NCBI GenBank assembly: GCA_033675265.1
Contig: JAUJYZ010000322.1
Location: forward strand, 20,224-84,223
Reading direction: 5' to 3'
DNA length: 64,000 nucleotides
Source of the DNA: Actinostola sp. cb2023
Taxonomy: Eukaryota > Cnidaria > Anthozoa > Actiniaria > Actinostolidae
Below are positions 48,401 through 57,611 of this stretch, in pieces. Both the position numbers and the translations under genes were made by a program. The first letter of the stretch is position 1; the number at the start of each line of letters is the position of its first letter. The notes beneath the pieces were generated by a model. It worked only from the letters and a program-made list of their open reading frames with translations. It did not search any database and was not told the DNA's origin.

Positions 48401-51400
48401 TATTTTATGACATATGTTTTTACAGCTGATATACAAGCTATACGGGTATGTGCCACCCGATAGGGTATGGTTTTCGAGCTTCTCAGGTCTAGGACAGGGT
48501 ATAGATTTTGCCCATTTGCACTGGGATAGGGAATGGTTTTTTTTACAGCGAACCAAGTATTTATCATTCTTTTTGCATTTTTACGAGCATTTGAAGATCT
48601 CTATACCCTGAATGCCAGGGGTTCTTATTTCACTCTTCGCGACTCGCCAGATCCCGAGAGTTAAATAGGAACCACTGGCATCCAGGGTCAGATCTCTAAT
48701 GTTTATAAATGATCGTAGCGGCAATATAAATATTCTTAGCTTCAAATTGGTCATGAACTTTCAATTTTAGTCTGTGATAGGGTATTGATTTTCAAGCTGA
48801 GGTCTGGGATAGGGTACGGAAAATTCACATTTTTAGGTTTGGGATAGGGTAAGGTTTTTTGGGATCATGGCGGCACACTCCTACCCAAAAAATGGCTGAG
48901 TAAACGCCCCAACCCCACCGGGGGTGTAGAGGTTGACTATGGTTAAAATTAATCTAATCTATATTTTTTTCAGGTCCCTGTGCATGCTCCCCAACCAGGT
49001 AAGAGAGCTGAGACCAACCCTATTTTGTAACACTGTTACAGTGCGACTACTATAACCGGGGCCACTTAGACAACGAGTACCAATCACAATTCAGAATGTA
49101 AACAAAACATTTCGAATTTGGGTACTTCAGCCAATCAGGAAATAGTATAAGCCTGTATAAGTTTTACAAGCTGCACTTCAGCCAATCACGAGTTAGCATG
49201 TAGAGTATGTTTATATTTGAAGTTGGATCGATACACAAAGGAACCATCAGAAAAAAATATACAACCCACTCAAGAAAGCTCGTTCCAGCTAAATATCATT
49301 TTAGGAAGCACTTGACATGTCATTCTAACCGAACGGGAGACAGCAATTGTGTGGGGATTGTGCAAATTATTTTCTTGTGGGAGAACAGTCGTAAATATCT
49401 CCAATGCTGATATTTGACAAATACACATTGTGTCCTTTTACCACTGCATTTTCCACACAAAGTTTTGCCATACTCTTTATACTATAAAACGAGATCAGAA
49501 CACATCAGCTAGTGAAACACTTCCATGAAATCAACAGCTTATTGTCTCCCGGCGTGGGAATGGAACTTTCTGATTGGTTGCCATAAAATGCAAATATGTT
49601 TTCTTGATTCCCGACTCGATAAACGTGAAATAAGTTCGGTTAGAATGACATGTCAAGTGCTTCCTAAAATGATATTTAGCTGGAACGAGCTTTCTTGAGT
49701 TGGATGTATATTTTTTCTGTTGGTTCCTTTGTGTATCGATCCAACTTCAAATATAAACATACTCTACATGCTAACTCGTGATTGGCTGAAGTGCAGCTTG
49801 TAAAACTTATACAGGCTTATACTATTTCCTGATTGGCTGAAGTATCCAAATTCGAAATGCTTTGTTTACATTCTGAATTGTGATTGGTACTCGTTGTCTA
49901 AGTGGCCCCGGTTATAGTAGTCGCACTGTATGACGTAGCCACCGAGATAAAAGTTTACAAATTCAATCGGGCACCTTGTGTAGTCAGTCGCTTTGCTGAA
50001 GATGATGTGAATGAGGGTTTATCATGTAATTTCAAAACTCATAGGACAAAAAATGATTATCATAGCTGGAAAGAGCTTGTTGAAATTAGTAAAAATGTGA
50101 AGTTTGGAAAAGATCGCTTCACAAATTGCGAAGATATGAATTTTCAAAAATCGAAATTTTATATGAAAACCTTTGGAAATTTACGCTGGGCGAAGGCAAC
50201 ACTTGCCTCCAACAAAGGTTTTCATACAAAATTTCGATTTTTGAAAATTCATATCGCAATTTGTGAAGCGATCTTTTCCAAACTTCACATTTTTACTAAT
50301 TTCAACAAGCTCTTTCCAGCTATGATTATAATCATTTTTTGTCCAGTGAGTTTTGAAATTACACGATAAACCCTCATTTAACATCAAAGTATTAAAGTCT
50401 CGATCTACCTTGATTGTTGTGTGACCACAAAATGAATATATTCACTTTCCTTTTACAATGTGTTATGACCAGCAGTTTTTGTAGTAGAAATCAGTCATTG
50501 TATTGAACGAGAGAAGAAATAAGATGAGATTATCCATTAATCAAAGTTAACTGGGAGAACAGACAGCGGGTCAGCAGTTATTTGTAGAAGAAATCAGTCA
50601 TTGTATTGAACGAGAGAAGAAATAAGATGAGATTATCCATTAATCAAAGTTAACTGGGAGAACAGACAGCGGGTCAGCAGTTATTTGTAGTAGAAATCAG
50701 TCATTGTATTGAACGAGAGAAGAAATAATTATTAGCTTGGCCGATAGAAGACGATGTGGCTGGAAAAAAACGTTATTTCTAAAACTTAATGCCATCAATT
50801 GTGAATGAACAGATTGCATTGTTGTACTAAAAGTCTCTATTTTTTATGCGTAAGTTTTCTAAACAGGCAGTAAATCGATATCCTTTGATTGGTAGTGATC
50901 GAGCTGGCTTTTTAGGCTGAGCAAAAAGAGAATTTACAATGTAAGAGCATGACCTATTGACAAGTTAATAGTGTTTTTTTTCTCCGGGTACTCCGGCTTT
51001 CCTCCCTCAATAAAAAACGAACTAGTGAGCAGAAAGTTGTATGTATAGAATATTAGAATGTAGTGGTAGTGTGTGTGAGAGTACAGTGTCCCTCAATTAG
51101 TGCGCAAGCGCTAGAACACATTGGACACTTAAATAAAAATTTATTATTATTTTTTATTTGAAGAGTCCATGTAATTTTCTAACCAGTTATGCAATAGCTG
51201 ATTTTTAAGTTTGGATAAGTAAGGCCGGCAGTTTCTCTTGGAAAAATAGCAGACGTGGTCCATCGTCCCAAAGAAGGATGAAGATAAAGACTGCATGTAT
51301 GACGTGCTCTGTTTATGTTTCTAGATCTGATGGCCATGAGCTCCGCCCCAGTTGCTCTATCCAATGCTGCACCAACCAGTGCCGCAGGACTGTTGGTTGA

Positions 51401-54400
51401 TGTATTCGAAACACCATCTGTCATGACGGCAGATGGAAGCTTTCCAGCCGTGACTCCTGGCTCAGAGGAAATGCATAAAAAGTATGGCATTTGCAAACAA
51501 ATTCCATTCATTCATTTATCCTTTCTGTTTTCTATTTACTTATGGTGTTGATGGTGATGATGATGACAATGGTGATGATAATGATGATGATGATGATGAC
51601 AATCATGATGATGATGACAATGGTGATAACAATCACAATGGCAATGGTGATGGCAATGATGATGACAATGATGGTGATGATGATGACAATGGTAATAGCA
51701 ATGATGATGACAATGATGATAATGATGACAATGGTGATAACAATGACAATGGTGATGGCAATGATGATTGATGATGATGACAATAATGATGGGGATGACT
51801 GATGACAATCACAATGGTGATGACAATTATGACGATGATGACAATGATGATGATGACAATGGTGATAACAATCACAATGACAATGGCAATGATGATGGTG
51901 ATGACAATGATGATGGGGATGATAACAATGGTGATGATGACTGATGACAATTTCAATGGTGATGACAATTATGATGGTGATGACGATGATGACAATAATG
52001 ATGATGATGACAATGGTGATAACAATGGCAATGATGATTGATGATGATGACAATGATGATGGCAATGATGATGGGGATGATAACAATGGTGATGACTGAT
52101 GATAATCACAATGATGATAACAATTATGATGACAATAATGATGATGGGGATGATAACAATGGTGATGACTGATGATAATCACAATGATGATAACAATTAT
52201 GATGACAATAATGATGATGGTGATGTTGATGGTGATGACAATGGTGTTGACCGATTATCCATTTTTCGTTTTCTCATGAATAGGTTTGTGTGGAAGAACA
52301 GTGGTGTTATGTATGAGAATGACATCATTCAAGTAGGAGTGAGATCAGAATTCAAGGATGTCTTAGGTAAGATTGTAGACAGTCCGGCTCCACCAAGTTT
52401 AAGGCACCTACCTCCAGGCTCATCTATAGAGTACTAAAGTGATGACGTCATAAAAAATAATTTGTGATTTTATAAATTTGTGATTTCCAGTTCAGATAGA
52501 ATATCATGAAAGAAGTTCACACACCAGTTTTTATGACAATCGGTTAAATAGCGGTCGAGATATGGCCAGTTGAATATATAATTTGCCTTAGCAAATCACT
52601 GTTTTTTCGGCTCCGTTCCTAAAGTTAAGAACGGAGCCGAAAATAAAAATTTTAAAAATCATAAAATCAAAATTTATAAAATCAAAATTAATTGTTTCGT
52701 GACGTCACACTTTAGTACTCTATTGTCGATGAGTTTAAACCTCGCTGCACACTACTTTATTAGCACATCAATAACAAGCTCATCAATTTAAAAAAATAAG
52801 TGTATTCTTTCTAAAAAAATAAATAATAAAAACTAGCTCATCAAGATTGCAATGATCTGCAATGTTGGGTTCATGTGGAGGCCCTTCATTAGCCTGGGGC
52901 TCCCCACATATGCAAGCAACCGTTGTCTTAACTTACCAGTAGTCTAAATGTCATTATTTTAGCCAAAAATGCATAAGTTACTATCATCATCCTGTACTAG
53001 TAATGATCCAAGAGGTCACAGGTTCAATTCCCATCTAGGCTTGTTTTTCCGAGTCTTTATATGCACTTGACGTAACCTTACAAGCAGCTACATTGTACTT
53101 TATGATCTTGGTGTTATTGTAATAATTATCAGTTTTGTTCTTCACTTGCTTACAGGTCGAATTGGTTTGTTTTATGGCAATAAGACATCGACGCAGCTTA
53201 GTAACTTCAGTACGTCAATCTGTGTTCAGAAAGAGCTGGAGTCGCATATCCTTTTACATACTATGACAGTGTGTTGTATTTCTGCGTGTTTGTGTGTCCA
53301 CTGCTGCAATTGCAGTGGACATTGTTATTGAAGTACTGATCCAACTTCTGCAACTTTGCTCAGAAATCTAGCCCTCTGTTTCTGCTAGTTTTGTGTTAGT
53401 ACATTATCATGTTAGACACCCACAAGTTAGTCAGCAATCTCGGCCACTGTTTCTGGTAGTTTTGTGTTACATTATCATGTTAGACACCCACAAGTTAGTC
53501 AGCATTCTAGCCCTCTGTTTCTGCTAGTTTTGTGTAACTTACATTATCATGTTAGACACCCACAAGTTAGTTAGCAATCTAGCCCACTGTTTCTGCTAGT
53601 TTTTGTGTTACATTATCATGTTAGACACCCACAAGTTAGTCAGCAATCTAGCCCACTGTTTCTGCTAGTTTTGTGTTACATTATCATGTTAGACACCCAC
53701 AAGTTAGTCAGCAATCTAGCCCTCTGTTTCTGCTACTTTTTTGTGTTACATTATCATGTTAGACACCGACAAGTCAGTCAGCAATCTAGGCCACTGTTTC
53801 TGCTAGTTTTGTGTTACATTATCATGTTAGACACCCACAAGTCAGTCAGCAATCTAGCCCACTGTTTCTGCTAGTTTTGTGTTACATTTGTGGAAGATGA
53901 AATGATCTTTTTACTCTTTGCTTTTACTTCTTGTTTTGAGATTTAAAAGTAAGTCAGGGTTTGATCATTTGTTCTCTTAACACCAAGCAGACGTGTGACA
54001 TTATGTCTGCTTCAGCCTGAGAACAAACATTGCCTGTCAACCATAGTACCTTGTCATCATCATCACCATCATTGCATCATCATCACCATCATCAGTGTCA
54101 TCATCATTGTCATCAACACCATCAGTGTCATCATCATCATCATCATCACTCCATCGTCATCATCACCATCGTTGTCATCAACACCAGCATCACAGTCATT
54201 ATCATCATCGTCATTATCACTCCATCATTGTCATCATCATATCCAGTGTCATCATCATTGTCATCACAGTCATTATCATCACTATCATTGTCGTCATCAT
54301 TCCATCATTAGGGACCTTAAGCACCAGGACGACGACGTCGAGGACGACGAAGTTCGAATAAAGTGTTTTGTTGTCTATTGTTTTCATAATTGCTTCATAT

Positions 54401-57400
54401 TCCGTGTTTTCACTAAATTTGCGCCGCCTTTCATGAATGACATCGTCTTTTTGTGGTCCGGTTGATCGAAAACAACTATCTGCACAAATAACGAACTGAC
54501 GTTCTCGTTCTCTTTGCGTCGTCAAACATAGGCATTTCACGTCGTAGTTTAGCACTCAACGCCTGGAGTTAAGACCAAATCGAGCTCATTTCATACATTC
54601 CAACAAGAAGTTATTGAATGTTGTAATTAGCGCTATTGTTTCTCTGATGTCGTCGTCGTCCATTCCGTCCTCGATGCTTAAGGTCCCTATTATCATCATC
54701 ACCATCGTTGTCATCAACACCATCATCACAGTCATTATCATCACTATCATTGTCGTCATCATTCCATCATTGTCATCATCACCATCGTTCTCATCAACAC
54801 CATCATCATTGTCATCATCAAATAGTATCATCACTTATACCAACATTGTTAAACATCATCATCCAGCATACTGTAATGTGCGTGTTCCTTGACTATATGA
54901 CACTCCTCCAAATTGATCTCAAACCTGTCGATCCAGCAATTGACGGAGGAGCTCAGGTCCAGCAGGTCCTTACAGTGGAATGTCTGCAAGATTTCTACGA
55001 CAGTCCAATAATGACTATTACATTTAGGTAAATAGATTTCTACTACAGTCAATAATAATAATAACAAGACGCTCAATGAGCGTTCACTCGGGCATTGTGA
55101 AAAGGAAAATGTCAGTTGTTCGAGGAAGTACTTGAAAATGAATGCCAGTTGGTTGAAGAACAAGGACAATGTCAGCTGCGCGAGGAGAGACCTGACAATG
55201 ACTGACAGTTGCGTGACGAGGGAGACTATGTATATACATGTATGTGTCGAGTTCATTTGATTTGCCTTTGAGTTCATTTGATTACCTTTTGACTTTGAGT
55301 TCAATTGATTTGATTTTGATGAGTTTGTGTAAAGGCCCCCTCTCTAGCTTCAGATCCCGAAACGTCGAGTTTGGAATCGAGTTCGGGTTCGAGTTACGGT
55401 TCGAACGTCGAATAAAACAAGGACATCTTCTTCAATACAATATAATTTCTCTGACGTCATGACAATCAGTGACAGTTGAGTGACGAGGGAGACTATTAGT
55501 CCGGTGAGTACGAACATGATACGTCTCGAGGTTGCATAGGTCAGATGGTTCCGATAACGGCCTCGCGTTTGTTTAAAAAAAAAATATATTTTAAGCGAGC
55601 TTCTAGTCCTTTTACCACTTCTAGTCATTGAACGATGAACTAGAATCCTGACCTTTTAATAGCTTGAAGATCTACAGCTGCTTTCAAAACTAAGATTCAT
55701 AATCTACTTGAGTCCTGTGTCTCCTTTATCTTTTCAAATCTGCGGAGTAATCTTGAAACTCCGGATACGATTAAATACGTCGCATACTAGTCATTTTGAA
55801 GCCGAACAAAACTACTACTACCGAAATCCGCATTTTCTAACTCGGGCGGCCTGCGGCCTGGGCCCGAGTAACAATGACTGTTACATTTTGGTAAATAAAA
55901 ACTTCATGTTTGTCATGGGTGGTGGTTTGTTGGTGGGTGTAAGTTGTTGGTAAGATGCTAATGTTAACTGTTACAATAATTATTTTGGAAGAGCTCTTCA
56001 AAGACACACACAGATACCTTTGTGTTGCTACAGTATTCAAACAATGTTCCGTGTGTTTAATACTTATTTTGGAAGAGCTCTTCCAAGACACAAACGGATA
56101 CCTCTGTGTTGCTACAGTATTCAAACAATGTTCTGTGTGTTACTTTTTTTGAAAGAGCTCTTTAAAATAATAAATGAACAGGTCGGCTCTTTATTGCTCT
56201 TTAAATAAAAGTTATTGTATTGTATTGTATTCTATTGCTTCGGTATTCAAATGAACAGATATTTTATGCGTTACTGTTTGAAATTGTATATGTACTATGG
56301 TAAGTTTTAAAAGTTGTATGTCAGTTGTTTCTAAGACGGTAGTTTCTTTAAAATTACAAATCTTTTTATCTGCAAAACAAGCCTCTCCACAACGGCCACC
56401 TTGGGACGAAATGTGGTCGTTACAGAGAGAGAGGCTGTTGTGGGGAGGCCCACTGCCGGGACAAAAAACCCTGGCCATTACAGAGAGATTGTGGGGGGTT
56501 GGATGTTAGATAGGTGTCCCCAATTAGCATACTATTAAATGTAAGCTAACTAATTAAGACACATTAATAAAGTTTATTATTATTATTATTATTGACTGTA
56601 TTGTTGCTGTATTTTTCTTCGCAGTGTTTCTGGTCTTAGTCAAGTTCTAAACCTCAAGCTTCCAATATTCCTTTCTAAGTTTTGTACCTCAGTAGATATG
56701 GATTCTCAAGATTTCTTTACCCGATGGAAACAACTTAGCAAGTAAGACACAATGAAGATAATAATAATAATAATTAAAAAAATAATAATTAATTAATAAA
56801 GTTTCATTCATTCATCACATTTACAACACTCATCACTGTTATTATTATTATTATTATATTATTATTATGTTTTCTTGTGTGTTTTCCTCATGAATTACTC
56901 AATATTCTTGTAAATGATGGTGTTGTTATTTTAGCCCACAACAGGAGAGTCAAAAGGTATTCAAGGCAAACTTTCCTATGGAAAATGCAGTGATTTTGAG
57001 CAAGGTAATAATAATAACAGTAGTATAATAATGGTTTATTGATACAGAAGCAAGTGAAAATATGCTATACTGTATAAGGGCTGCCGAATGGTCACCACAA
57101 AAAGTCAATCTAGAGTCTCACAAAATTCCAGTCAAAATTTGCGGGACTCGAAGTCTCGTTTTTCCCCAAAATTCCATCTCAGAGTCTCGAATTTTGAAAA
57201 CAAAGGAAATCGGTGAAAAAGCGTCTCGGGATCTCAAAAATATGCCTTGTCTCGGAGTCTCGGAAAGTCTTGCCTTGACCATTCGACATCCCATATATAC
57301 AGTAATTTGACTTTTTGGGGCCATCATGATTCCATAATAATAATAATAATGATAATAATAATATAATAATGATAATAATAATATTTATAATAATAATAAC

Positions 57401-57566
57401 AATAATGATAATAATATATAATAATAATAACAATAATAATAATATTAATAATGATAATAATAATGGTAATAATATAATAATAATAATATTTATAATAATA
57501 ATAATAATAACAATAATAATGATTATAATAATAATAATAACAATAATGATAATAATAATGATAATA

Positions 57567-57611
<45 letters not shown>

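Larger units (their letters stand above)
53246..54903 (+). other. U12-type AT-AC intron 19 of AP2A
   Basis: The exon 19 frame ends KELES plus one base (C); the intron then opens ATATCCTTTT, the AT-type U12 donor consensus. The 3' end shows TTCCTTGAC at 54885-54893, a near-consensus U12 branch site, and AC at 54902-54903, eleven bases past the branch adenosine. Joining C to TCCTCCAAATTG gives LLQIDLKPV in frame, matching the family between IC.. and KPVDP. A GT-AG alternative with this frame and fit was not found. The intron carries a 72-base tandem array, CAT repeats and a TIR element. Confidence 0.85.

Noticed and set aside
55238..55462. Small protein found twice (also 1005-1229)
   Set aside because: Both copies lie inside the duplicated mobile element; identity reflects recent copying of DNA and no domain or start context supports translation.
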